Notes: generated by a model from the sequence alone, not told the origin. A DNA stretch of 64,000 nucleotides from Rhizoclosmatium globosum (GCA_002104985.1 MCGO01000022.1:248001-312000), one strand, 5' to 3'; numbered from the stretch's first letter, positions 31,658 to 44,600 are shown. Program-made: numbers and translations.

Positions 31658-34600
31658 ATGCGTCAGACTCCTCTTTTTGTTTTGATCTTTCTGGGATCGC
31701 TGAACCAAGTTGCCGTTTTGGTCACATCCTCCAACATCACCATTACGAAGACTGTCACCGTATTTGCTCAACAGACATCATCTCTCTCAATATCAAAGCT
31801 ATCAAAACGCGCTTCTTCATCCTGCTTCAACTGCGCAACACAGGTTTACATCTATTTAGTATTTGTCAACAGTTGCCTAATATATTAACAAACTAGAAAT
31901 GTGGAAATTATGGAACCTGTGGAGGAAGCATATGTAATTGTCCGACTGGTTTCGGTGATGTGGATTGTAACACACCATGTAAGTGTGAAGTGATAAACGG
32001 GTCAAGGAAATAATGACGAATTTACAGTATGTGGATCATCGAACGATGATAATTCAAAGCGACCTCTACTTCAAGCTGGTTCAACATGTCAATGCACAAC
32101 AGGCTTCACCGGGGTCAACTGCAATAGTTTTGTATTCCAAGAAAACCGTTCTCATGGCTAACAGTCAACTATATAGTTTGCCAACAAGCTAGTGCCTGCA
32201 TTATTGCATCGTCCAGTGAAGTTCCCCTTTGCAATACTTCTCCAAAAGTATGCAAGTCAGGATCCATTCAATGCACAGTCAACGGTATTCTTCGACTGTT
32301 CGCACTCCCTTTACCAAACGGTTTCCTTAGAAAACATCTTGAAAGCCGTGTATCCCGATACGACTCTTGCCACCCTTGATAGAAATCCAAAGGATTCAAC
32401 TTCACTAGCTGCTGGTAATGGAAATCATTCAAACTTACATTAATTGCTAAAGAATGTATAGTTTGGTACAAATCAGCCGAACAATTCAGCTGCCAAATGA
32501 CAAGCTGTCAGCAATATTTGAACAACGGACTTTACTCCTGGAGCTGCAAAGCCTTGTCATGCTCATGCGTACCAAATTCAGCGTTTTGTGGTGGACCAGG
32601 AACCAGGTTTGACCTGACAGGCCCAATTACCGCTGCTAGTGGTACATTCCTTCTCACTTGTCTCGCACGAGAAGATGGATCTGCTACAGGCTCGTGCACA
32701 GCAACTTGTATGTCACGCCTGTTCAAATCACCAACTAAATTTACAAATCTCAAAATAGTCAGCTTCCTTAATTTTTTGTTTCCGAAAGGATTACCGCTAT
32801 ATACATGTACTTTCGGAGAATGTGCTGTTCCTTCATCTTGCCCCAACCTTGTCGATGTGGGCGTCAAAGGCCTTTCGTCTTCTGAGTTGGGAGGCGTCGT
32901 AACTGCAAGCTTAATTATTGCTGCTGCTATGGCTGGATATCTTTGGTCGTTCTGTGCCTACCTGGGAGCGAAAAAGAGGCCTGTTCCGCTTCCTCAAGAA
33001 GGTGTTACGGTGTCGTTTCAGAACGTTGGATATAGGCTAAAAAGACACAAAAAACCGATTATCGATGGTGTCTCCGGAATGATTAAGCCAGGGCACGTTT
33101 TGGCGATTATGGGTCCATCAGGTTTTTTGGTTGTATAATTATAGCAAACGTCAAAACTAATCACAGCTATAATTAAGGTGCTGGAAAATCTACGTTTCTT
33201 GACATTTTAGCTGGAAAGTCGAAATCCGGGATCGTCACTGGAAGTGTGTTGTTTGACAACATCCCAATGTCACCTCAACTGCAGCGAAATCTAATTGGAT
33301 TTGTTGATCAAGAAGATACACTTATGCCGACGCTTACGGTTCGGGAAACGCTAATGTTTTCGGCACAGTTGCGACTGCCTGAATCAATATCAAAGGAAGA
33401 TAAAATCAAAAAAGTGAATGAAGTTATGGCAACTCTAGGACTGAGTCATGTGGCAAATACTAGAGTTGGAGGACATGGAAAGCGCGGTATATCTGGTGGA
33501 GAAAAGAGAAGAGTCAGTATAGGAGTTGAGTTGGTTACAAGTCCCTCAGTCATCGTTCTCGATGAGCCCACAAGGTACGACACAATTTTAATGATAAAGC
33601 TCATATCGATCTTAGTGGTCTTGATTCATTTAATGCTATCCACGTTATCAAAACCTTGTCTGACCTCGCTCGAAAACTTCGAAAAACTGTGATATTCACA
33701 ATTCACCAGCCACGATCTGACGCATATGCACTATTTGATCAAGTTCTTGTGCTTGCTAAAGGAAAGACCTTATACTTTGGTCCAGGAAGTTCTGCAGGAA
33801 TGTTCTTCAAACAACGAGGCTCAGCTTGTCCTGAAGGTTACAACATGGCGGACCATCTTTTGGATATGGCGTCAGTGGATTCTCTTGCTGTTGACCGATT
33901 TTCAACGGACTCCCTTCCCGTCATTCCTCTTCGGCAGAGCGATTCCATTGTGGAAGATGACGGCACACAGATTGAGGAGTTTGAAAAAGATCATATGGAA
34001 CGAAGAATATCCACTGTGTCTCTTATAATAGATTCTTTGGTCCCCGTCGAAAAGCCAAAGCGACGGCAAGTCGGATTTTACACTCAAGTCAAAATTCTCT
34101 CTGGACGAGCATTTAAGAATCTAATTCGGACTCCAAGCTTATTACTCGCCCATATTATAATAGCGGTAGCGTTGGGTGCATTTGTTGGAGGACTTTACTA
34201 CCAATCTGGCACAACATTGGGAGGAATCCAAAATCGACTTGGTTCCATCATTTTTATTCTTGCGCTACTTGGATTTTCAGGGCTTAGCGCGATAGGCTCA
34301 TTTGCTGTTGAGAAGCAGTTATTCCTGCGAGAACGCGGAAACGGGTTTTATGGCCCTATGGCATATTTCTTGACCAAAGTAAGAAATACACCAAAGTTAA
34401 AAGACCTCTTCTTAACCCTATTTCAGGTCATATTTGATATTGTTCCCCTCCGGCTCCTCCCAGCAGTTGCTATGGGAACGATTGCATATAAACTGATTGG
34501 TTTCACAGACGGAAGAGATCATTTCACAAAGTACATTTCTATGCTGATTTTCTTCTCGGCTGAAATAGGGTTGCTCTGTCTCACGTTTGCAATCACGATA

Positions 34601-35052
34601 AGTGATATTGGAACAGCCACTTTGCTAGGCTCCATTATTATTCTGTTCAAAATGCTGTTCGCAGGCTTTTTAATCAATCAAAGTAAGAAACTACGCTTTG
34701 TTGTCAGTTGATTATTGATCAATTGTTCAGGTTCCATACCTCCTGCATTGAGTTGGATTCAGTACCTCAGTTTCTTCCGTTACGCGTATGAGGCCATGAT
34801 AGTCAATGATCTAACAGATGTTCAGATTCACGATAACGTCAGTGGCTCCAATATCACAGTGAGTGCTTCATAGGATATATTGCAAAAAAATTCTAAAATC
34901 TATTGAAGATACCTGTGTCTGTAGTTTTGGACAAGTTTGGTTTTGATGTTAATGCTTATTGGAGGGATTTCATTGTTTCAGTTGGTCTTTTGATTGGATT
35001 GTTAGTCCTTAATGCTGCATTTGTTCAGTTTCGACTCAAAGAAACACGATAA
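31658..35052 (+). CDS. ABCG half-transporter with N-terminal EGF-like ectodomain (ADP1-like)
   Basis: The start MRQTPLFVLIFLGSLNQVA is a signal peptide. The lumenal part has Cys-rich EGF-like units (KCGNYGTCGGSICNC, CQCTTGFTGVNCN), then one membrane helix (LGGVVTASLIIAAAMAGYLW). The nucleotide-binding domain follows: Walker A GPSGAGKST split by an intron at about 33121-33178, signature GISGGEKRRVSIG, Walker B VIVLDEPTS split by an intron near 33575-33614, and TIHQPRSDAYALFDQVLVL. The C-terminal ABC2 membrane domain (about 34080-35050) holds SGLSAIGSFAVEKQLFLRER and FFRYAYEAMIVNDL. The order EGF-TM-NBD-TMD is that of fungal ADP1, a half-transporter of unknown cargo that probably works as a dimer. 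It is divergent from SF3B1 with a 122-base gap. Confidence 0.88.
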
Positions 35053-35163
35053 AATCCCTTTTCATACATCAATTGTTTTCACATAATAGTACGAAACAAG
35101 GCGTCGTATGGTTGAAGGGAACAGAAACGTAACATGTCCTGACAAAATATTTATTCGTAATAA

Positions 35164-36088
35164 TTACAATGCAGTTCCACGCTCAAAGGCAGCCTTTGAA
35201 GATAAAGTTAGCTCAAACAAACACCAAATCTCAACAAACCTTAATTTCAGCCGTGTGCTTATCATACGCCCTCGAAATCTTCTTGTTGAAACGCATATTT
35301 CTTTCATTGATGTACGTAACGTCATCATCTGGATTATGAGCCTTTCTCTTGGAAAACGATTTTCTCTTCTCATTCTGTTTCTCAACTTCCTTGACGAGTT
35401 TGAGGACAGATTCCTGAGACGGCTTGTTCCCAATAGCCGCATAAGCTGAAGAATTTGCATCTGCCGTGACAACTTGCCCCGCAGAACCGACTACTGCAGT
35501 TCCCGCTGCTACACTTGCAATTTCGGAGATAAGTTTTTGTTCCTGGTACTTTTCCATATTTGGTTCCAGAGCTTTCGTCAGACTCTTGTACTTTTTCGCA
35601 GCAATTTGGGCATAATCTGTAAAGTCGATTTCCTTTCTCTTCTCTTTGGCTCGTTCCTTCTTCTCGTAACGTTCCACAGATTCCACTGAATACGTCATTG
35701 CCCGCACACGCTCGTAATCGACACCCTCCTCTTCAGCTTTCTAGTTGTACGCCATTTAGCCTGAGAATTATGCACAGAAGAGTCAACAAACAAGTTTCTC
35801 GGCCAATATCTCTGCTTCCCGTTTCACTTTCGCATTCCGGATTTCCTCTTTATGATTACGCTTTGATCGTTCAAACTCTTTCTTGACATCAGTTTTGTTG
35901 TCTTTGAGTGAGGACTCCTAGATTTGGATGTTAGATGCGCAGTTGGATCGAGATACACGCCAGCCTCTCATGGCTACAGCTAGTGTAGGTAGTAGAGACC
36001 ATGAAGCTATACTAGACAAATAGTGGGCGGCGGCGACACTTACCCTCTGTTTCTTGAGTGCTTCCAGTTTCTTCAATCGTTCATCCAT
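35164..36088 (-). CDS. SYF2: Pre-mRNA-splicing factor SYF2
   Basis: SYF2 belongs to the NineTeen/Prp19-associated complex of the active spliceosome. The start MDERLKKLEALKKQR is followed by coiled, Lys/Glu-rich exons (VKKEFERSKRNHKEEI). The family core is EGVDYERVRAMTYSVESVER, DFTDYAQIAAKKYKSLTKAL, VKEVEKQNEKRKSFSKRKA, DVTYINERNMRFNKK and ISRAYDKHTAEIK. A final intron joins to AAFERGTAL, equivalent to the usual ERGTAL/V end. Introns fall at about 35740-35790, 35920-36045 and 35195-35239. It is convergent with the ABCG gene. Confidence 0.92.
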
Positions 36089-36150
36089 TTTCAGAAAAGA
36101 TTAATGCAACAAAATGGAGTAAGAAGAAGAGAAAAGGAAACCATTTATTT

Positions 36151-36987
36151 TTATTTACTGTCTTCGTATCGAACACCCATAGACTGCTTTGGTTGAAAGC
36201 CTTGTTTCCTCATCTTATCGGCCATAATTCGTTCCTCCTGCACCCTTTTCAATTCCCTCAGCTCATCAGTTGACATTGTGACACTGGGAAGATTTTGCAA
36301 CTTTGATGCACGTTGTTGCTGCTTCATCAATTGCTCGTCTCGGGCGAAATCGAATTCTTGTTGTGCAGAACTGTTTTGCTGGTATTGACTGAGTATTTGT
36401 TGGCGGTCCCATTTATCCATATTGTAATATCTTAAGAACAAGAGTTGTTAATATCGTAGATTAATTCGTTTCAGGAGGTCCGTACTTCTCGTGTGGAAGG
36501 ATTCCCATGTTGTAGTCCTCCACGAACTCATCAAAATATTTCTTAGCATCGCGATCTTCGGGGGAGACATGTTTGACATCGATAAGCCAAGCCCTGAATT
36601 CCGAGTCTTTCGCGTAATAGTCAGTTGTTGAAATGATGCCGTGCGAGCCCCAGGCAGATTCCTTGTCTTTGCTCTTGTCTTTGTTCTTCTTTGTCTTCTT
36701 CTTCTTGCCTTCTTGTCCTTCTTCTTTTTCGCCTTGTCTTTCTTCTTCTTTTCTTTCTTGTCCTTCTTTTCCCTTCTCCGTTTCCGTCGGCGTCGTTCTT
36801 CTTCGTCCGAGTCTGTTTCTGAATCCGAGTCCGAGTCCGAGTCCGAGTCTGAAGCCGACGACGACGACGACGACGACGACGACACGGACCGCCGCCGCCG
36901 CCGCTTTTTCGATTTGAGATCGGCGACAGACGACGCCTCGCTTTTGTTGGCCGAGTTTTGTTGGGCGTTGTCGATGTCGGTGCCCAT
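36151..36987 (-). CDS. Conserved Lys/Ser-rich nuclear protein, apparent 1-base frameshift
   Basis: The start MGTDIDNAQQNSANKSEASS leads into a basic region (KSKKRRRR), a poly-Ser run, a Ser-Asp repeat and a Glu/Arg/Lys-rich tract, typical of splicing-associated nuclear proteins. The second half is a globular-looking module: ESAWGSHGIISTTDYYAKDS, FRAWLIDVKHVSPEDRD, KYFDEFVEDYNMGILPHEKY. An intron (about 36475-36431) joins this to YNMDKWDRQQILSQ. Similar sequences (GxxGIIxxxDxxxKxxEFxxWL...KY.N.D) occur in small uncharacterised eukaryotic proteins, but I do not recognise a named family. The acidic-basic frame and the GSHGII frame do not connect. They switch near 36706 in a Lys-codon run, where one missing G would restore a single frame. 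Confidence 0.65.
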
Positions 36988-37044
36988 TTGGTGTTTGGTG
37001 TTCTTTGTTTCTTTCTTTGTCTCTTTCTTTGTTTCTTTGTGAAA

Positions 37045-38265
37045 ATGGACATACTCTCGAACAAGGCGGAAGAACTGTGCCGTGCCTTTCTCGATTCAAA
37101 GGTGTGTTGAACTGCACACGGCCTTACTGAAAATGCATTTAGAATCTCGATGCATTTGCCGATGCTGCTCAGGTCGTCGCTTCACTCCACTGAACATGCA
37201 TGGATTGACATCAATTATTCACAGACATTGGCATGGTCTTACTTCAGACTAAAAGATACTCGCCAATCATGCGAATTGGTACCATCTGTCAGAGACAGGA
37301 TTCAAACAGCCGTTAGCAGGGTAAAACGGAAACGAGACGAAGGAATCGCGTCGACTGCAACCCCATCGTAAGCATCCAAATGCTCATACATAGTACGATG
37401 ATAACTTATGTCCCCGCAAGCTCAAATAATGTCCAGATTAGTCTGACTGGTCCTCAGCTGGACGCTAGAATCAAGGATGGAATTCAGAAAAAACGTGCAA
37501 TAGTAGATGAATCGAATAGAAATGAATTCGTGGCTCATAAAGGTGATACATCGATTTCTGAAGATTATGTTAGTGTTAATTCCGAATAGACCCCGAGTCC
37601 ACCAGTGCAAGAGTAGATGCCGTTGAAATCAACCGCAAAGTACAAATGAAGATTGACCTTGTTGTAAACGAGGATCGTCCGCTAGATCGTTTGACAAGTA
37701 GAGATGGGCATGGATCCTCAGACAGCACTTCCCACCTTAGTACCAAGCTGATTTCTGTGTCTCACCTACAAGGGAGACTGGCTGACATTGAAAAACACTT
37801 GAGGATAAAGTTTGGTAGTTCATTTATTTATACCTGGTTATTATACCCTAAAACTTTAGTATTAGACCCAAACAGCTCATTTGGAATACACCAACGCGTT
37901 AAAATACTTGAAGAAGCTATCATTCAACTCGAAGAAAAATATCCATGTTGGTCCGCTGTACATTTTGATCACTCAACAAAGGAACACTCAATGGACCCTT
38001 TTGGTCCATCTGTATGGACAAATGTAGCACTGCAAGGCCCACAAGATACCGTCGTTCAAAACCGATACATGCAAAGTGGATCCACTACTCAACCAACTGT
38101 TGAGAGTAATAATACGAGGCATATGGATAAAAGCTACTCGGAGGTAAGTATATAGAACAAAAAAAAATAATTTTTACTTCCGAATTCTTAGTATTTCCAC
38201 AGATTGATTCAGATTCTATCAACAAACGCATCGAAGAGCTCAAGCAAAAACTACTAAAGAAATAA
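37045..38265 (+). CDS. MBIP-like protein (ATAC acetyltransferase-associated)
   Basis: The start MDILSNKAEELCRAFLDSK continues over at least five introns: 37102-37140, an intron ending at 37225, then around 37369-37421, 37541-37588 and 38143-38202. The conserved part is in the last exons: STKLISVSHLQGRLADIEKH, FGIHQRVKILEEAIIQLEEK and the C-terminal helix INKRIEELKQKLLKK. These resemble human MBIP, which has the same HLQ.RL..IE.HL and IYERLKILE..ILELE pattern and a C-terminal leucine-zipper helix. MBIP binds MAP3K12 and is a subunit of the ATAC histone acetyltransferase complex. The N-terminal half is divergent, so the assignment is probable rather than certain. The stop lies inside AATAAA. 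Confidence 0.6.
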
Positions 38266-38300
38266 AATGGCCATACAGACTTCAAATCATTTTTATTATG

Positions 38301-41300
38301 CTACGGCTCTTCTTCAAGCGTTGGAAGAGGAGGCAGAGAAGGAATCGGTGTGAGCGGTTTTTGTTTTTGGAAGTGTCGCAGAATATCACCGTAGTCTGAT
38401 TTCATCTTCTCTGTGTATGGAATACCTATTTGATGACTTAGAATACAACCTACAGAAAGATGCAAAACAAACCATGATATGTCACAGTTTCATTCAATTC
38501 AAATTTAATCATCGCAATTATGTCTGCGATCTGTTCTTCCATTTTGTGCAGAACTTGTAAATGTCCATCACGAGTTTTCGCTTCTTGCATACGAGCTTCT
38601 GACGACCCGTCATAACCTTTTCTAAAATATCGATCTGGATCTGATGCTTCACATTCAAAAGCTTCAATGTCCCGCAAGATTTGTTCACGCGATAATATCA
38701 AATCAGACGCTTTCTTCCAATATTTTATCGCCTAAATTTCCTGTTTAGTCAATCACGATTGAAACAGAACAAATATACTAATTCTAATCTGCCTCCAAAC
38801 TTTCGGGATCCGTATTTGATTGCCATATCCAGTTTCTGATCTAGAGGCATTTTCAATGCCACCCACAAGTTTTCTAGCTGCTGTTGCGCAGTGGTGATGT
38901 CAGTGTCTGACTTGACTCTTTGAAGCTTGAGCTTCTTTATCTCTTCTGCCTCGCGGTCTTCCTTTTGTTTGGTGGCTTTTTCGTTTGCAACTTCATCTAC
39001 TGTTGATTGAGGCGCCTCCACAGTCAATGAAATAATGGGGGTTTTAACACGGTCCACATTTTCCAAATCGATATCATCGAACCATTCGCCTTCTTCCGGC
39101 CGTTCCACTTCACGCATGTAAGTAAGGGCTCCAACATTCCATTTCCCACGATGATACTCGGTTCTCCGTCTGCGTCTCTCCATCTTTTCTTCTTCCTCTT
39201 GTTGCAGTTTTTTACGAATCTCTTCCTCCAACTTGCGATTCGCTTCCTCTTCAAGTGCACGTTGATAGGCTCTCGCCTCCTCTTCTGAGTCAATCAACAA
39301 GTCAAGAATAAAATCACACGTCCTTGTTCGAATGTAATCGAGATAGTCTTCGTGTGTGAAAATAACTTCCACTTTCTTCTTTTTCGTTTCCTTGTAGGGG
39401 GTGTAACCTCCGTAGTTGTATTTGAAGGTGTTGTATCGAGAACTAACAATCTTTTTCATGGCACCGCACGGTCTAAAGCAAAGTCATCTACGTTAACATT
39501 GGATGGTACGTATTTTCGAGTTGTTAGGCGAATTTGAGGAGTAGCAAATGCTGCTGAATCTGAGTCCGAATCTGACTCTTCAATGACCTGCTCAACTTTT
39601 GGCTTTGTATACGTGAGAAGAATTCCTTTGAAGCGTTGGATAGTGGAATTTTGGGGTCATATGGAGCAGACGGCATCCAGTCATATCAATCAACCTAATA
39701 TCAACCAATAGCGAAAAGGGTATCACAACGAAAAAGCAAACCGTCGTCAGTCTCAAGATGATTACTAGTAAGTGTCTTTGTTATTTCAGAATACAGCTCT
39801 TCAATCTCCTTGTATCTTGAAAGCTTCTCATCAAGAATGTCGATTTTCTTGGTGTCAACTTCATTTCCAAACTGACTAACAGCTGACGCTGGTTCTGCAG
39901 CTAAATTGATGAACCCTTTTGGAATACGCATAGAGACTCTAGATTCCATGGTGCGGGATATAGTCTCAGTATAGAGTCAGCGACATGTCATTTAACGGTT
40001 ATAACTGCTTACAAGGTCAGGCATTTTTTGTTTCTGATATACACAGCTGTCTGCTTTGGATTCAAGTGTCTGTTGCAGATGTAAATATCACAATGCAATC
40101 AAAACGCGACTAACGGGATCATCAAGAATAGTGTATTCGAATCCTTTCAGATGAATCTCGCGTAACTTGTTTTCAGGTAAATATCTTTCATTTTCGTCGT
40201 CCTATATGTATGATTTCAATTTGCTTACCAAAATCGAAAAACATACAGGCGGAGAGGGGCCGATAGAAAACCCAAGCCTCTGACGTTTTACGAGTTTTGT
40301 TGAAGATGTGTGAGCTTGCAGGAGAGGGTCTTCAGGTTTGGTTTCAATGCTTGCATCTCCAATAGATCCCGTTTGAATCTGCAATGAATTTTTCGCAACG
40401 ATAGCCTCCATATCATTAATCAAAAACATTTCTTCTCGATGTGTAACGCTGAGAGGTGTGTTTCGACTCTGCGTGTTCTTGTTGAACCGACCACTGAAGT
40501 TGAAGATTTCCTGTTTTCCTTGATTGGTGTTCTCCATCAAGAGCTTGTGTCGCACAGACGTTTGCTGTCCTTTGAGTGATATTTTCGGTAATTCCAACTT
40601 TGGAACGGGATGGATAACGCTGTCCAGTGCATCTTTAAACTTTGCAAAAAACTTAGTTACTTCTAATCCATACTTTCATGGACAAACCTCTTGAACTTGT
40701 TGATTAAACATATCTTGATTCTCAGTTATAACTGCTTCGACTACGGGATCTTTTCCTTCCAGCTCAGACAGTATTTTGTGAACCATTTCTGATGTGTTGA
40801 TTCTGAAGCAAGCTTAACGATCAACATCCAAAAGTGTACACTTACCGTCTGCTTAATTCTGTCCGAAACCAAGAAATAACTCGCTTGGAAGAATAAGATT
40901 GGTTCAACGATCTGAAATGCCAAACTCACAGAGCTATTTGCGTCATTTGCGAATATCCCAAGTGCATCCATACTGGCTTTCTTGACTCGACACTTTTCCA
41001 AGATTCCATTCTTCACATTTCCTATTTTTTCAAATAGTTTGACGATGATGCGGCGGTTTTGAGATGCTGTGAATTTGGAACTGATCAAGTCACTCGTGTG
41101 ATTAAATCGATGGGCCAAATCTGATATAAACGCGTTTATCTGTGCAAATGTAAATTTGCGTGTTATTAAGCTGAAAATTACAAGGCGTTCGCGTTCTTCG
41201 GCGTTCAGCCACGGCACAACTTCTATTTCCCCCACAATTCTTTTCAGAACAGCAGGTATACTCTGGGGTTTCGGTCTATTATTGTTTTGTGCCAGAGAAT

Positions 41301-41637
41301 CCGGAAGATTGGATCCCATATTGATTCTGCGGTCCCCAATCTATGTTGCATGTTGATGATTGTCATTCCACCACATCTACGACTTACATCCACTCTTCCT
41401 AGTGGTTTTATTTGGAGTCGTTCATATCCTATGAGTCCCAAACGTTTGTATACCGTCCGAACTTTGAGTTTTGGTTGATCGGATCACTTTTGGTTCCTTT
41501 CCAAATCTGCTGTCGAATAGAGTGTGTCTTCTCCGCGCTTGCTATTGCCATTGACAAAGCCTTCTCTTCTAATTCCCACACTTCAAAAACGCCATTTCTA
41601 ATAGTAAGCTTGGGGTTTGCTGGCGGGCTGCAGGGAA
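38301..41637 (-). CDS. CCDC87-like coiled-coil protein (ciliary/sperm family)
   Basis: Many short exons on the minus strand. The 5' part reads NGVFEVWELEEKALSMA, then through introns of 59 and 47 bases to RYERLQIKPLGRVD and IGDRRINMGSNLPDS. The first codon is uncertain: an exon beginning at ATG 41684 with a weak GTGGAA donor is possible. The family-like N-terminal segment is IPAVLKRIVGEIEVVP..LNAEERERL. The C-terminal half has FTHEDYLDYIRTRTCDFIL, KWNVGALTYMREVE, LWVALKMPLDQKLDMAIKY, CEASDPDRYFRKGYDGSSEA and ELNETVTYHG-IPYTEKM. These match the arrangement I know for vertebrate CCDC87, a testis/cilium-associated protein. Together with IFT74 it points to a motile flagellum. The exact molecular role is unknown. 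Confidence 0.6.
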
Positions 41638-41684
41638 AGTCTTTTCGTCCATGTTAATACCAAAGTTAATAAATTCCACTGCAT

Positions 41685-44600
41685 TTATTTTCCTTTCACG
41701 AAGATGGACTTAAAATACTTTTCCAAAGCCAAACCTGAGTTGTGCCCCAAACTTTCCTTTTCGTTGTACGTGAAGCAATTTGCGAACATCAACTTGATGT
41801 CCTTTTCGAATGCATCCAATGTCTGATATTCTCCACGTTGCAATTTTTCTCCCATCGTTCTGAGATCGATGGGATTTCTGATTCGGGTGTAGTAATCGGG
41901 CAGAATGGTAGGATCTACAGGTTCCAAGAAGATAAAACCGTTGGGGTGCGATCTAAGCTTTTCCAAGGTTTTTTCAATCGTGGGGCCAACTGGACGAGCC
42001 TGTCCAGGAATCGGAATTATATCCCAATCGATATCCTTCCATTCCTTGTGAAAGACACCTTCAAGACCTTTTCCCTGATTGTAAACCCAGTCCCCTTTGC
42101 ACAATGAGAAAGAAGTATGACACGTAAGGAAATGCCTCAAATACCTGGTACGTTGAAGGTGAAGCAATTATTCAACACCAGCTCAACATCAGCCTTGAAC
42201 GCCAAATGATCTCGGTACTGCCCCTTTTCCAGTCGCTTTTGAATTGTTCCCAAATCCACTGTAATAGAATATAAGTGACATTATAAATTCCATATTACAT
42301 ACTTGGCCTCTTGATGACATTGAAGTATTCCGGTATTTTGAGAGCAACAGGATCGACAGGGGCCAAAAAGATAGCACCAAAATTGCTGGCCTGCAAAGGT
42401 GTAAATACAAATCCAGGGCCATCAAAAACTAAGAAACCTGAAGCTTTTTGAGGACTTTTTGGCACTTTTTCCCTGCGACTGAAGAAATAAGCATTCGTTC
42501 AGAACCAGATGATGAAAAAGAAGGTTGGGAATGTGTTGGAGCCGCAGCAATTGGAACCACTGGAGAAGGAACCGCTTTTGGTGGGAATGAAGCCGGTTGC
42601 CCGACTTCAGGTCCCTTGTCATGCTTCAACTTCAACTTTTTTATGACGGGTTCTTGCGTTTGAACGCTCGCCTTAAATGCATCGATAGGTGCAGGAGCTA
42701 CTGGCTGTGGTCGAGAAGAAACAGTTGCGCCGACAGCTTTGGTGTCGCTTCCACCTGAGAAGTAGGTTTTCATCTCTGTTCTGAACATTTCCAGCAGGAA
42801 CAACGCATCTTGGTAGACTTGAGTGTTCGGTGGGTTGAAGTTCATGGCATTTTTGAAAATTAAGCCACACTTATGCCTGAACTCCTTCACAGTAACGACT
42901 TTTCCTTCCGCTAACAGTGTTTTCAAAGTAGCCAAGTCCATAGGTTCCTTGATGACCTCAAAATATGTCGGAATACCCAGAGCAATTGGATCAACCTAAA
43001 AAATAATCAGACTGATAAGGAACGCAAGTTCCTAAAACGTACCGGAGCATGGAACCAGAAAGACTTTTCATTCTCAAATAAGTGTCGCAATATTTTTTTG
43101 CACTTCTTGTAATCTTCGCTTTCTAAACGTGCAACAGGCATAGACGGTACGTTTGGAGATACAACAGTTCCTCCACCAACAGAGAGTTTTCTTTTTGGTG
43201 CGGTTGTCTCCGATTCCTCAGGCTTCAGTTTTAATACAGGTTTTGGAAGTGGAGGAGGGACAGTGGGAGGCAACAGAGCAGGTTTTGGGATAGGGGGCTG
43301 AGCTACTTTAGGTGCTGAAGGTTTAGGAATAGGCGGTTGAGCTGGTGTGGAGGATTTGGGTACAGGTGGTTGAGTAAATACATTAGGTTTGGGAATAGGG
43401 GGCTGAGAAGAAGGTTTAGGAACAGGTGGTTGAGCCAAGACGGCAGGTTTTGGAACAGGTGGTTGGGCCACCGCTTTTGGAATTGGAGGTTGGACAGTAG
43501 GGGGCTTTAGAGGAGGCGAAGCGACGTTTGATGATTGTGGATGTCTCACTTCAGAGGGAATTGCACTAGTCGCAGTAGTTGTAACAGGATTTTGAGGTGT
43601 GGCAGTTGGAGCAACGGGTTTTGGTGGTAAGAGCGTAAGCTTAGGTGGCGTGTCTTTTGGCTTATCAACCGGTGCACGTTTGTAAGTCAACTTGATTGCC
43701 GGTTTAGGTGCTGGAACTTTTGGTTCTACTGGTACAGGTACAGAAACAGGTACAGAAACGGGCTGAGGAACAGGTACAGGAATGGCTGGGGAAGCGATCA
43801 CATCCTCCATCATATCAGTTGGAGTAATTGAATGGCTTTCTTCCTCAACATCAATTGCATTACTCAATATGTTAAGCTCGTGAACCAAAGCACGTGGCAT
43901 TATCTGTGTATTGAAGTAGATCTCCAGCCTTTGTGCTTGTTTGGTGACTGGCGAGTCATCAGTATTGTACTTGTAGCAGTTACTGAAAATAAGTTGAATA
44001 TCTGCAAAGAGAAAAGTCAAGTTATTTCGATAAGCCCAGATTCAAGCTTTTTAGCGGCGGTCGAGATATCCATTGGCTTTTTGATGAGAGAGAAATACAT
44101 GGGAGCAAATGATTCGTCAACAGGCAACATGAACGCTGCAGCACTTGGATGGTTTGTGAGGTTATGAATTACTTTTCGTCCAGTCTCCAAGAATTTTGGG
44201 TCAACAGGTGGTAGGGGTTCTGTAAATACAGGAGCTTTTGGAGGTGGCTTTGGAGCTGGTGGCGGTTTTGCAGCTGGTTGCTTTGGTAATGGTTTTGAGG
44301 GAATTTCTGATGCCTTCGCAGAACGTTAAATGTCATCTCAATGATCTTCTCCTTACCTCATTCATGGTCAAAGAAGGCATTTTGATAACAAGCTTCCGCG
44401 GTGTCACAGCTGCTTGGAATGCAACAGGCGTGTAAACTTTTTCACAAAACCGCAATAGATATGATCGAATTCGGAAATCTAATGTACTCTTTCTGTAACA
44501 AATTCAGCAAATCGTCTCCAAGCAATCACCAAACCTTAATAAAGACCAAATGAGGTCTCCAACAACGTTGTTTTTGACGATTTTTGCTTGAACTGTGACC

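Noticed and set aside
36461..37117. Long minus frame starting 37117 as the true N-terminus of the Lys/Ser-rich protein
   Set aside because: It would give a Val/Gly/Leu-Gly repeat and overlap the divergent MBIP-like start. The Ser-Asp and Glu-Arg-Lys frame is far more protein-like.
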